NCBI GenBank assembly: GCA_037349105.1
Contig: JAYJMM010000080.1
Span: 1,426,001 to 1,490,000 of the forward strand
Length of the DNA stretch: 64,000 nt
Reading direction: 5' to 3'
DNA from: Limnomonas spitsbergensis
Taxonomy: Eukaryota; Chlorophyta; Chlorophyceae; Chlamydomonadales
Below the pieces are notes generated by a model. That model saw only the letters and a program-made list of their open reading frames with translations. It made no database searches and was not told the origin of the DNA. Made by a program: the position numbers and the translations under genes. Numbering within the stretch: the stretch's first letter is position 1; each line of letters begins with the position of its first letter. Shown here piece by piece: positions 1 to 10,412 of the stretch.

Positions 1-760
1 GTGACGTCAAGAGAGTGGAGTGTGAACGATCCACACGAACCATGAAAAGAAGACTCGCCTATTCCTCACCCTGAACGGGGTCGGTGCTTCTGGTACGTCT
101 CCCTGTTTCATGTGGTATGACGCTTCTGCTTTGCTTGGGTTAGGGGGCTTGCTTGGGTTGGGTTCTTTTCTTTTCTTTTTCTAGGGGGCGTTGTCAAGGG
201 GGCTCGTTAGCTACAGGGGCAAGCCGGTTACGGTATTCCTTATCCTCTGTTTTCTGGCTGGTTTCCTGGCCTCTTTCTCTTTCCCTTGGCTAGATGTGAG
301 CTCTTGGGCCTTTTTTTGTAAGCTGTTGAGGAAATTCCAGGACGTTTCTTGTTTTTTCGGCGTTTGCTTTGAGGGCAGGGATCGTAGGTGGCCTCTACCC
401 AGCTCCTACGACAGTGGTCTGTCGGTCCTGAGTCAGGGTAGTGTTTGGTGTGCTCGTGTGGCCTGCCCTGGCTCAATCTGTAAGCAATCCATAAATAACG
501 GGGTGACCAAGAGAATGGCTCAGTATGTTATCAATCCATACATAAAGATAAATCTTCAGTCGGTAGCTGAGCGGGTACATCTGAAGTTGAGGAGACTGCA
601 AGCTGTCCCCACCGCCACTTGTGGGAGGGCTATGCCCATGGAGATGCACGACAGGTCGGCGCCGCGTGCTACTCAAAGCTGGGGGACAGTAAGGCGGCCT
701 GGGGAATGGGCAAGGTTAAGGATTTTCACAATGGGAGTCTCTAAAGGGTGACATGCGAGC
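1..760. other. no confident gene; possible retroelement 3' remnant
   Basis: I see no convincing gene. The first 200 bases are T- and G-rich. A plus-strand frame stays open from about 500 to 751, but its amino acids match no family I know and it shows no splice structure. Its end (about 560-750) has the character of the 3' tail of a retroelement, which is a weak guess. Confidence 0.2.
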
Positions 761-765
761 GGGTG

Positions 766-1205
766 AAGAAGTGGCGGTGAGCATTAGGGCCAGGGATCGG
801 AGAGGCCCTCGCCAGCGCCTCATCCCACATCCCTCGCCCTAACCTCAACACCGCTCACAAATCTCACGAGCAGCAGCCAGGCGCGCTCCCCCCTCGAGCA
901 TGGTCAGACTGCACCCGCTAGTACCCTCGCCTCCCTTTTCCCTCACCGCCGTGACGTACTTGCCGCCGCTGTGTGCCAGAACTCAACCCGTGCGCCAGTA
1001 CTCGGCATGTATGTGAAGTGGCGGGCAGCATTAGGGCCAGGGACGAGGGAGGCCCTCGCCAGTGCCTCATCAACACCACAACCATGACAACGCTCACAAG
1101 CAGCAGCCCAGGCGCGCTCCCCCCTCGAGCTTGGTCAGGCTGCCGCCGCTACCCTCGCCGCCTCCTCCCCAACTGCCGTGCCATGCTTGCCGCCGCTCGA
1201 GGGCA
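766..1205 (+). repeat. two-copy tandem duplication, about 245 bp offset
   Basis: Bases 766-980 and 1013-1205 are diverged copies of one segment. Both begin GAAGTGGCGG, followed by AGCATTAGGGCCAGGGA and GGCCCTCGCCAG, and both contain CAGGCGCGCTCCCCCCTCGA. The second copy has small deletions. No conserved reading frame is shared. Confidence 0.75.
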
Positions 1206-1385
1206 TTGGCAAAAGGGGCCGTCGCTGGTATGGCCTCTCACTGCTGTTCGTTGAGCAGGCTGCCGCGGCATGAGACAGAAAACACGTCCCACTTAGATGT
1301 GAGCCATAGAACAGGTTTGAGACACTGGGGATAGTTAGTAGCTACAGGTACACGATCTTCCTGCCTACCCAGCCTACAGTTTTTT

Positions 1386-1565
1386 TTGCTACGAGGCCAA
1401 GTTCTGTGTCCCAAGACTGCCTCCAGGGTGTTGCGTGAAAAGTGGGACACCTTGTTCAGGCCTTGGGGCTTTGAGCTGTGGCTGGCCATTGTGTGGATGG
1501 CTAGTATGGACATACTGGACGTGTTTGCTGTCCAGGGTTTTCGGGAAACCCTTGGATATATTTAG
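1386..1565 (+). pseudogene. possible ionotropic glutamate receptor-like channel fragment
   Basis: A 59-codon plus-strand frame ends in TAG at 1563-1565. It contains REKWDTLFRPWGFELWLAIV followed by a short hydrophobic stretch. The FxRPWxxELWLxI pattern recalls the FLxPFSxxLWxxI segment around the first membrane helix of ionotropic glutamate receptor-like channels, which occur in green algae. No pore loop or second half is nearby, and a frame-maintaining exon context is not visible. It is most likely a relic or an isolated exon. The family assignment rests on one short motif. Confidence 0.3.
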
Positions 1566-1859
1566 ATCTAGGCTTGAAACTGCATTTTTTCTAGTTTTTT
1601 TCTAGTTCTTTCCCCAGGTTAGGGGTAGCAGTTTTTTTATTTGTGAGCATTCCCAGTGGCCTCTCAAATGTGGCCTGTGAGCTGTGGCACTCAAAAATAA
1701 ACACCATGAACCGGTGCCGGTATCCAGAAGCTCATTGAATGTTTTTTTATCATGAATTGGGGCGCATGGAACATGGTGATTGAAACCAGGCGCGGTAGGC
1801 TGAAACCAGCAGGCGCGGTAGGCGGCCGCAGACCTATGCTTGATGGTTGGGTCTCTGTA

Positions 1860-2207
1860 ACACCATAATAAGCTGGTGACGTTCACCTGCGCCCTCTCGT
1901 AGGCTGCGTCCACTAGCGCCAGCGCCTCTGTTACGGTAAGAGGCTGCAGAGCAGTCGCTGTCTGACTCAGTTTGGGGAAGGCTGCTCCCTGCTCCAGGTC
2001 CTCCAAGGCTTCAAGCAATTCCCTACAGCAGCTACGCCCTTCGATGCTCTGTGTGGCTGCGAGAGGGTGTGTGGATTTGTTTGGTGTGAGTAGGGAAGAG
2101 GGCCAAAAGTTGGGAGGCAGAAAAAATTGCTGTAGAGGTTGGGGTTCAGTGAATTTGCTTCTTCTGAGCGGCTTCTGTGCAGCTCTTCCACAAGCCACGC
2201 TCCGCAA
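1860..2207 (-). CDS. hypothetical protein, probable exon(s)
   Basis: On the minus strand a frame reads CCRELLEALEDLEQGAAF, then LTVTEALALVDAAYERAQ. This looks like genuine helical protein rather than shadow translation. The frame stays open from 2207 to 1602, but the upstream part (2207-2040) is low in protein character and may be intron; CTGCTGTAG before GGAATTGC is a possible acceptor. Downstream, past about 1860, the frame also looks non-coding. I do not recognise the family. Lying divergently to the UNG gene, it could share the region 2210-2700 as promoter. Confidence 0.35.
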
Positions 2208-2702
2208 GCGTTTTCAATCTTTATCTCTCAGCAGGCTTTCCTGAAAATGCAGCCAGGCATCCAGGACATTGAAACAGATGAATGCCCCCTGATGCCGAGC
2301 CAGACGTTCGAGAATACTCGGTGCCATTTATACGAGGGGTATCCCTCGTATCCCCAAGGTGTTTACTGGCATTTGGTCATTCGGCAGATCTGTAGTCCTC
2401 TTAATGTCCATGTTTCCACCGGTCCTCTTCATCAATAGATCGCTGCTCCACACTGGGGAGCTCCACACCAACAGTTTTTTATTTGAAAGTTTGTTCATGC
2501 GTCGTTGGCGGATTTGCTCAACATCTATATAGCCTGGCTTGTGTTCGTCAAATACCCCAAATAGCAAGTTCGGCGTCTCCCCAAGGAAAACCCGTTTCCA
2601 CTGCGTTCACCTACCAGATGTCTTTGTAAGGCCTGCGTGAATTGCGAGCTCCCATACCAGGCCGCTCATTTTATGTAAGAGGACTTCTTGCCGTCCGACG
2701 AA

Positions 2703-5700
2703 ATGAACAAGCAGGCGAAGAGAGAGCGCATCCTCGACTTCTTCTCCCCGTTGAACAAGAAACGTGCACATGTGCAACTGGTGGGCATAAGATGCGCTTG
2801 GCGAGTGGGATGGTAGAACGGGCTAGTTTGAAATGCACTGGCAGCTGGACAAGTGTGTCGTCATGCACTTCATGACCTGTGGGGTGCCATGGCATGGGCA
2901 TCGCATGCGTCAGGCCATGCTGCCCACCTGGGTTGGGATGGTGTCATCAACCGACTGAAAATAGCCGTGGCTTCTGTGAATGCATCAGCGATACAAAGCA
3001 CTTATTTTCAATGCAAGTTTCTCCACCTTTTCCCCTGCCGACGAGGGCATGGTGCCACGCAGTGGAAAACTCGTTGCCCTAGCCTGTTAGCTCAGCTAGC
3101 CTGGAAAATACATTGCTTCAAGACATCAAGATTGCGTTTTAAGTTTCACCACCCCCATGGCCTCTTGTAGGAACACGAAGAGGAGCCAGACAAGCAGGAA
3201 GTGTCAGCAGCAGGGAGTCGTCCTTCCATTCCCAGCTGCACCATCGTCGCCAATCCCCGTCAGGAGTCAACCAACCTACCAATCACAGAAGCAGCTGCAT
3301 GCCTGACAGGGCTAGATTCTGATCCTACCGGCATTTCCCTCAGGCTGGTGGAACCTGGATGGACGGTTGCACTGGAGCTAGAGTTTGGCAAGGGGTACTT
3401 CCAGTCCCTCGAGAGCTACGTCAAAGAGGAGCTTGCGAAGCACAAGGTGTGGTGCAGCGGAAAAAACTGCTTTGGGATTTATCCGTGGATTTTCAGCCAG
3501 TTGTACTGCCATTCTTTGTGGTCAGCATCTACCAGGAGCTTGCAAAACACGTGGCAATTTGATGGCATGGGTGGGTTTTGTAGAAAGGCCTGTGATTTTG
3601 CTGGGTAGAAAAGGTTGGCGACCGAACCCTCAAGTTGAGTGTCACTTCCAAGAGGAACATGCAAAGCACTTGATGAAGGATAGGCAGGAGCGATGAAGAC
3701 GCCCTCAGCTGATAAGTTTTGCTGGTTGGCGCCTTAGGATCGATTCACTCCATGAAAAATGGTGATACGGAAAAAGTCGTTAGATGTCAGACAGGGCAAC
3801 AAGTGACCAGTTCATAATTAAATTATATTCTTGTGGGTGTGTGGGGGGATCTCTTTTCGCTGACCCCTTTGCTTGGCCATCTGAGCAGTACTGCCCCTTT
3901 CCCCTCAACCCTTCCCCCTTTCTTTCCATGCCGCAAGCTCAGGTGTACCCCCCAACGGAGCACATATTCAGGGCATTCAACAGCTGCCCATTCGATAAGG
4001 TGCGGGATGACATGAGGGTTCCGGGGTTGAGCAGGCTTGGTGCATGCCAAGGGGGCTCATGTTTGGAGCTTTTCAATTGCTGCCTGCCCGACAAGGTGCT
4101 GTGTGTGTCGGGGGGGGAAGGGGGTTCCCGCATGTTTTGCTGAGAGTTGAGGGATCAATATTGTTGACACTCGGCTGTGCCATTGAGGGCAGAGAACATA
4201 TATGCTTAACTTGATTCTCCTAAAGCGTGCAAGACATCCTTTGGCAGGTCGGTGGGTTTAGGGTTTAGGGTTGGCCACTAAAGGATCGATGGGGGGCCAA
4301 ACCTTGACCAATGTTCGCGATGCCTTTTGACCTGGCTGCTCCTCCCTGCCATCAGCCACAGGCTGCTGTGTACCTGAATTGTAGATGTGTAGCTGAACAA
4401 CTGCAGCACAAACACTGACTTGTAGCTGAAAAAGCGCAACACAAGCACTGAATTGTAGCTGAACAACCGCAACACAGATACTCAAAGGCAAATGGCATGG
4501 CTGCGGCGAGAGTGTGTCGATAGTGTGGAGTAGGTGTGGCTTCCCTTAGAGAAGACGCGTGTACCTCAGAAAACAAATACTCACAAGAGGGGGGAAACCG
4601 TAGTACGGTACACTCCTTGCTGCTCAAGTGTACAGCAAGCAGCATAGCTTGGGCTGGACAAACGTGACAAGCATCGCCCATAATTGTTTGCAATTCATAC
4701 CTTCACCTGTTTGCATAGTCCTTCCCTACCCGCCTCACGCGGCCGAGGGTTCAGTCGGGCCCCGCGAGTATGCATTGTTCTAAACCTGTTTGTATGTGTG
4801 ACCCTTAACCCTAAACTGGTAACCCTAAACCTGTTTGTTTGTGTGACCCTAAACCCTAAACTCTTAGCCCTAAACCTGTTTGTATGTGTGACCCTGAACC
4901 CTAAACTCGTAACCCTAAACATGTTTTTTTGTGTAACCCTAAACTATTAACCCTAACCTGTTTGTATGTGTGATCATTAACCCTAAACTCGGAACCCTAA
5001 ACCTGTTTGTATGTGTGACCCTAAACTCTTAACCCTAACCTGTTTGTATGTGTGACCCTAAACCCTAAACCCTAACCTGTTTGTATGTGTGACCCCGTAG
5101 GTCAAGGTTGTGATCATCGGACAAGACCCCTACCACCAGCCCGGTCAGGCCATGGGCCTCAGCTTTAGCGTGCCACGCGGAGTGACGGTGCGTACACTCT
5201 TGAGGTCCGGTATAGGAGGCATGCATGCAACTGGACGCATGCACGGTAGAAGACAGATGGAAATTGGGCAGAACTTTGGCGCTTTGTAATAAAAACACCA
5301 CGATCAGTTATCTGCGAACCGGTAGTGATGAACCGGCCTTGCTTACTGTCCTCATCACATCCCCTCAAGTCTCAATAGTATATCTAAACCAAGATTAGCA
5401 GGGTTCCCCTCCCCCTTGTCTGCCTTGCACCCTGTTGTCCATGATGGTCATGGCAATGATAGCGTTACTTTACAATTTGGCTTGGCTAGTAGATTGCATT
5501 GCCCCTGGTCCCAGCTTGGCTAGTAGATTGCATTGCCCCCTGGTCCTAGCTTGGCAAGTAGATTGCATTGCCCTGGTCCCGGCTTGGCTAGTAGATTGTA
5601 TTGCCCATGGTGCCGGCTTGGCTAGTAGATTGCATTGCCCCTGGTCCCAGCTTGGCTAGTAGATTGCATTGCCCCTGGTCCCAGCTTGGCTAGTAGATTG

Positions 5701-8339
5701 CATTGCCCCTGGTCCCAGCTTGGCTAGTAGATTGCATTGCCCCTGGACCCAGCTTGGCTAGTAGATTGCATTGCCCCTGGTCCCAGCTTGGCTAGTAGAT
5801 TGCATTGCCCCTGGTCCCAGCTTGGCTAGTAGATTGCATTGCCCCTGGTCCCAGCTTGGCTAGTAGATTGCATTGCCCCCTGGTCCCATCTTGGCTAGTA
5901 GATTGCACTGCCCCCTGGTCCCGGCTTGCTGCAGATCCCCTCGAGCCTCAGGAACATCTTCAAGGAGATCAAGGGCGACATCCCTGGCTACACCGTCCCC
6001 AAGCACGGCAACTTGGAGGCGTGGGCCAGTCAAGGTGGGTGGGAGCTTGCAGCAGGGGGATAAAAGGAAGCAGAGACAAGAGGGGTGGGGGGGGGAGGGG
6101 GCACTTGTGCTTTTGTGGACCATGTTCCACTCTAAAGCAAGAGGTGTATCTCCCCGACTCCCCAGCCCCCCCCCAACCCAGGACCATTGTTCTTTACTGA
6201 ACCTACCCATTGATTGCACTATGAATCTCCTTGTTCTTTTGCTTGAACTTTGCAATGTATGAGCCTGGTCGCGTTACCCTAGAAAACCAAACACAGAGAA
6301 ACAGCCCGAGTGCGCTTGTGGCCCTCGTCGACAGCTGACGTCGAAGGCGAGCAGGAACAGGATAGGCACATGACCAACAAGCACTCACACAGCCGCAATA
6401 ACTCAGGCGTAATAAGTCAGATGAAGGTCTGGGGGGGGAATGGTACCCCACCTTGTTGTAACTTGCGCCTCGTTGTGGAGGTGCACCTCCTCACACTTCC
6501 GTCCACACCCTTGGACCGTAAACTCCTCTCTTCTCCTGGGCCATCCTTGTTGCATCCCATGAACTGCCCTCCTTGTGGCAGAAGGAAAGAAAGAAAGAAA
6601 CAATCCCTGGTAAATGATTTGCCATTTTACGGTAGCCATGACGTGCCGTCTTACGGTAGCATCTGCTACACTTGCCACATACTCAAACAAATCTAGGAAC
6701 AACAGCTGGTACATAAAAAGATGAAGATATCCTGCTGCCCTCCTTGTTGCCTGATATGCCGTTTTGCGGTGGCCATCCATATCCCTTGCTTCAGCCTAAA
6801 TGGGTGGCTTTCTTACCCACACACTTGTTTGCGGATATCTCTTTATTTATTTATTGGCTGCTGTGCGGTAAATGCGCTGTCCGGAGTCGTGGCTTATTTG
6901 CCTGCGTGGACGATTTGCTAAAATATTAAAATCCAGGGTGCGCCTATCCGGTTCTACTGTATATTTATTTATTTATGCGTGATGCCTTTTTCCCTTATTC
7001 ACACACTTGTTTGGGTATCTCTATTTATTGATCTGTTTAAATTCTATTTATTTATATATGCGTGATGCTTCCCCCCTCTCTTTTAGGGGTGCTGCTGCTC
7101 AATGCTGTCCTGACCGTGCGACACGACTCAGCAGCTTCTCACTCCAAGAGGGGCTGGGAGAAGCTGACGGATCAGGCGATCCGAACCTTGTCGTCGACCC
7201 GCGACGGCATTGTGTTCCTTTTGTGGGGGAAGTTTGCCCAGGTATGAAACGGGGTGTGGGGGGGGGACGTGCCTGTGTGGGTGTGGGTGTGTCAGCTGTG
7301 TCTTACTCCAAGAGGGGGATTCGAAACGGTGAGGGACATGCGGTCTTGCGTCTCTGTTGTGGGGTTAGTTTGCCCAAGTGAGTAAATAAATTTGAAACGC
7401 AAACAAGCGCGTGCATCAAGGAAGCCGCCCATACGTTACGTTACGTCAAGGGTCGGGGTTCGGCAGGACTTACAGTTTGGCTTAAGCATGGACATGGATA
7501 CTGTGAAATTATTACAGAAAGGGGCGATGGCGGGCTGGTTGATGGTCCGAGATGCCTGGGTTCACTCACCCTGGGGGGGGAAGTATGCCCAAGGCCTAAG
7601 AAAGAAAGAAAGCTACGCCCCGTGGGGGGCGTGAGAGCTAAGGAAACAACGCAGCCTAGGTCGAAGCTACATCTTCGCAGCTCCCTTTGAACGAAAGACG
7701 CAGCAAAGTGTATGAGCGAGGGGCTGCGGACGCTTGGTACTGGTGTTATATATGATGTACGGGTGGGGTGGTCGCAAGCATTTTAAACTTCACTTTGGGT
7801 TGGCTAGCGTTTCTTGCTGAGTTTGGGGAAAGCCTCTCCAGCATGTCGTAAAACATGGTGGACTTCGCTCAAAAATCATTAATGATCGGGGTGCGCGGAA
7901 ATTGCGCGGACCTGGATGCGCGCTAATATTAATTCAACAATCGCTGCTGCACGGAGTTAGCGGCGATTTTCATTCTCGAACTTGATTTGTCATTTTCGTA
8001 CCTGATGCGCATCAGTTTTCAACTGTTCTTTGGCTGCGCGACGATTTTTTTTAATTAATTTTTTTTAATTAATTTGTTTTGGGAGGCGCGGAGCTGCGGA
8101 TCCTTTGCCGTTTTGCGGTAGTGGCCGATAACCTGAAGGTGTTTAATATGGCATGTATGCTCGTGTAGGAAAAGGCCAAGCTGATCGATGGCTCGAGGCA
8201 ACATCATGTCCTGGTGGCTCCACACCCGTCGGGCCTATCGGCGCACCGGGGCTTCTTTGGTTGTCGACACTTCAGCAAGGCCAACGCCCTGCTTGAGGCG
8301 GCAGAACAGCAGCCCATTGACTGGGCAACTCATGATTAG
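2703..8339 (+). CDS. UNG: uracil-DNA glycosylase (family 1 UDG), seven exons
   Basis: Removes uracil from DNA to start base-excision repair. Deduced exons: 2703-2780 (3' end least certain), 3171-3446, 3943-3999, 5101-5187, 5935-6034, 7087-7241, 8169-8339. They sum to 924 nt, that is 307 residues plus TAG, with every internal junction GT-AG and in phase. Exon 4 has the water-activating loop GQDPYH (Asp146). Exon 6 has [11 protein letters not shown] and ends FLLWGKFAQ. Exon 7 has the DNA-intercalating loop HPSGLS (His270) and [11 protein letters not shown], and ends close to PIDW, as in other UNGs. The Gly in HPSGLS, followed by AHRGFF, is typical of plants; animals and bacteria mostly have HPSPLS. 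The N-terminus carries [10 protein letters not shown], a PCNA-binding-like motif lacking the usual first Gln, then a basic NKKR, which suggests a nuclear form. ATG 2703 is the first after an in-frame TAA. Confidence 0.96.
3447..3690 (+). repeat. UNG: extra copies of UNG exon 2 donor end
   Basis: The end of exon 2, GAGCTTGCGAAGCACAAG with its GT donor, recurs diverged in the following intron as GGAGCTTGCAAAACACGTGG (about 3536) and GAGGAACATGCAAAGCACTT (about 3652). Exon 3 shows the same: TGCCCATTCGATAAGGTGC (3985-4003) recurs as TGCCTGCCCGACAAGGTGC near 4081-4099. Confidence 0.7.
4270..4460 (-). repeat. TTCAGCTACA dispersed element, copy in UNG intron 3
   Basis: Read on the minus strand it starts with TTCAGCTACA direct repeats (4380-4460) and ends GGTCAAGGTTTGGCCCCCCA next to GTGGCCAACCC. 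The same order of motifs occurs in the copies at 10.0, 26.3, 49.8, 50.8 and 62.7 kb. No protein is encoded. Confidence 0.6.
4775..5100 (+). repeat. CCCTAAA-rich minisatellite at UNG intron 3 acceptor
   Basis: About seven copies of a 40-50 bp unit joining CCTGTTTGTATGTGTGACC to plant-telomere-like CCCTAAACCCTAAAC. The last unit runs straight into the acceptor of exon 4: TGTGACCCCGTAG replaces TGTGACCCTAAAC. It is intronic, not a chromosome end. Confidence 0.85.
5480..5934 (+). repeat. 34-35 bp minisatellite at UNG intron 4 acceptor
   Basis: About 13 copies of a unit built on CCTGGTCCCAGCTTGGCTAG then TAGATTGCATTGCCC. The true acceptor, CCCGGCTTGCTGCAG before ATCCCC, is a variant of the unit, so each copy carries an acceptor-like TAG/AT. 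The array is the 3' end of the intron amplified. Confidence 0.88.
6811..7080 (+). repeat. dispersed AT-rich repeats in UNG intron 5
   Basis: Two copies of CACACACTTGTTTGNG followed by TATCTCTNTTTATT lie at 6820 and 7003, and a weaker one at 10237. Bases 6865-6955 also match 35145-35250 closely (GGCTTAT, TGCCTGCG, GGACGAT, AAAATATNAAAATCC, then GGTTCTAC). They are mobile or derived elements, with no coding capacity seen. Confidence 0.6.
7242..7620 (+). repeat. UNG: extra copies of UNG exon 6 donor end
   Basis: Exon 6 ends TGTGGGGGAAGTTTGCCCAG before GTATGA. Two diverged copies follow in the intron: TGTGGGGTTAGTTTGCCCAA with GTGAGT (about 7360-7385), and GGGGGGGAAGTATGCCCAAG (about 7573-7592). 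The first is preceded by CTCCAAGAGGGG, which is also copied from the exon. Confidence 0.75.
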
Positions 8340-9990
8340 GAATAGATAAATAAATGGACGCGGACCCAACAGGATCGGTGACCCACCTGATGATTGAACC
8401 CAGACTTCTATGGAAATACAGCCAATGTCATAAAAGCGATTTCTTTGTTTTCTCTGGAGATTTTTGTGACCGGCGCCAATCCGGCGCCTAGAATGTTGGT
8501 GGGTCTAACCTAGATTTCATACAAGAGCGCGCCTGCTGAGGACTCTTGGCATGTTGGGTGACATTAATGAGAGATGCACAGTTTTGAAGTTTCGTAAAGT
8601 TTGCAGGAGGGTACCTGTTTTTCACAATCCAGCGGAGCATCACATTTGAATATGTGATGCATGCGACGATGGCAACTTCCTCACCTCTATTTCTTCTGGA
8701 CGCCTGACTGTTGCCGGCAATTGTCTCAAACTCTGCCACGTCGGTGGTCATGGGTGGCTTGTTTGAAGTATACTGCCCAGGACACTGGGGTGCGTCGGCC
8801 ATACGATTCTAACACTTGCATCCTGGTTTGTAAGAGCATGTACCGTATAGGCATACGTATAGATCACTGGTGAGTAAACGTATGCATCCAATGGGTATGC
8901 ACCGTTCTCAACTGTTGAGCAAACGAATGTAACCACTACTTGTTGTGCCATCCACCAATTGTTGTGCCACGGTGTTAGCTTCGTCCCAAGTAGGACAGGT
9001 GATGGGGTGCCAATCAGGAAGCTCGACCCTGCTTTGGATGCTTTTATTGGTGAGAATGAACGCTTGGTCACGTTAAAGGTTTATTACCGCCGTGACAGGT
9101 TGGGCAACCATCACATTTCCCCTTTTAAACCTTTCTGGTCAACTATCGTCTAACTACCGTACCCCTACTGATAACTAACTGTTCAACGAACAAGAGATTC
9201 TTCAAATGAAGAACACTTTCCATGTCACGTTGGCTGTGGATGGGTCGAAAAAGGAGAAAGGACACGGCCTAGCATATCCACAAAGGACAACTAGCATCGC
9301 ACCAGCCGCACACGCTGGCCACACCCTTAATCATCCCAGCATTAGCCGCACTAGCCACACACAAAAATCTAGCTACTGCTGATACATCAAAAAATGACGA
9401 CACAGCCGTTGAAGTCCATCTCTGTCCTTCAGTACGCTTGCTGCCTCAACCCCCTGTTGCAGTCAGGCTGTCAGTCCTCCATTGCAGTCAGGCTGTCAGT
9501 CCTCCATTGCAGTCAGGCTGTCAGTCCTCCATTGCAGATAGGCTGCCAAAACCCCGTCACAAAAATAAGACTGCCCGTGCTTTTGTGCCGGTGTCCATGC
9601 GCTCTTGGAAAGCCTATTGGTTTGTTCGTGTTGCTGCTGTTGCATCAGAGTCTACGCATCCTTGTAACAGCCAGCACTGTTGTTGCTGTTGTTGCGGCAG
9701 CGTCACATGCCGACCTTGTCGATGTCGCAGTGTGGCAGGCCCTCGATGACGTCTAGTACGCTCCACCTGGCAGGCAGCGAAAACGAGCAAGCACACATAA
9801 AAATCCAACGAGGAAAAGGGAGAGGTGCGTAGTAATGCTAACAAGGGAGACATGCGTTGTACTGCAAAGCACTGCGGAAAAGGGAGACATGCGTTGTACT
9901 GCGCAGTACTGCGGAAAGGGGAGACATGCAAAGGGTGGGAGAGCTGCTTCCAAAGGATAGCATGGGAGGAATATAAGCATGGCAGGCTGC
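8340..9990. other. intergenic region, no firm gene
   Basis: Downstream of UNG. A plus-strand frame at about 8960-9153 (LDPALDAFIGENERLVTLKV) has some protein character but no recognisable family and no clear splice sites. Bases 9830-9930 hold a threefold repeat around GGGAGACATGCGTTGTACTG. I see no RNA gene. Confidence 0.3.
9455..9545 (+). repeat. 25 bp tandem repeat
   Basis: Nearly perfect copies of a 25 bp unit, GTCAGGCTGTCAGTCCTCC plus ATTGCA, about 3.5 times, then decaying into GATAGGCTGCC. Confidence 0.85.
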
Positions 9991-10000
9991 CCTGCAGTGT

Positions 10001-10190
10001 TTCTTTTAGCGCGCTTCAGCTACAATTCAGCTACAGCACGGCCTACGGCCGTGGGGGCTTGGGGCAGCAAGTCCTGCTGCCCGGGCCACCGCCCATAGGT
10101 TGGTAAAAATTCTGTCCCAACTGGCCCAGTGGTGGCCGCCCGGCGGCCGCCTACGGGTGGTCTGGTGCCCACTACAAGGAACACTGCTGC
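10001..10190 (+). repeat. TTCAGCTACA dispersed element, reference copy
   Basis: Starts TTTCTTTTAGCGCGC, then CTTCAGCTACAATTCAGC, TACGGCCGTGGGGGCT, GCAGCAAGTCCTGCTG, and the most conserved core CGGCCCAGTGGTGGCCGCC (here TGGCCCAGTGGTGGCCGCC), then GGTGGTCTGGTGCCCACT. It is about 190 bp with no coding capacity. A non-autonomous retroposon or MITE is likely; I see neither clear terminal repeats nor tRNA promoter boxes. Confidence 0.65.
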
Positions 10191-10299
10191 AAGGTAGTCA
10201 TGTCCCATACTCTGAACAAAATGGGCGGCTTCCCTAACCCACACAAATTTTTGCGTATCTATGTTAATGTATTGACAGTAGGATAGTGCGATCCAGACC

Positions 10300-10412
10300 C
10301 CCTTGTGCCATGCTGGTGATATGTTCCAGGCATGCCCACGCACCTGCTCAGCCTGAAATACATAGATTTAACAATACCATGCTGGCCAAGTGTTTAAGGC
10401 ATGCCCACCCAC
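10300..10412 (-). repeat. extra copy of LRR exon donor end
   Basis: The 3' end of exon 10413-10512, minus-strand TATTTCAGGCTGAGCAG with GTGGGTGGGCATGCC, is repeated once downstream (about 10333-10365) as TATTTCAGGCTGAGCAG with GTGCGTGGGCATGCC. The spacing is 78 bp. Confidence 0.8.

Noticed and set aside
4775..5100. Chromosome end (telomere)
   Set aside because: The CCCTAAA blocks are interspersed with other sequence inside an intron, with UNG exons on both sides.
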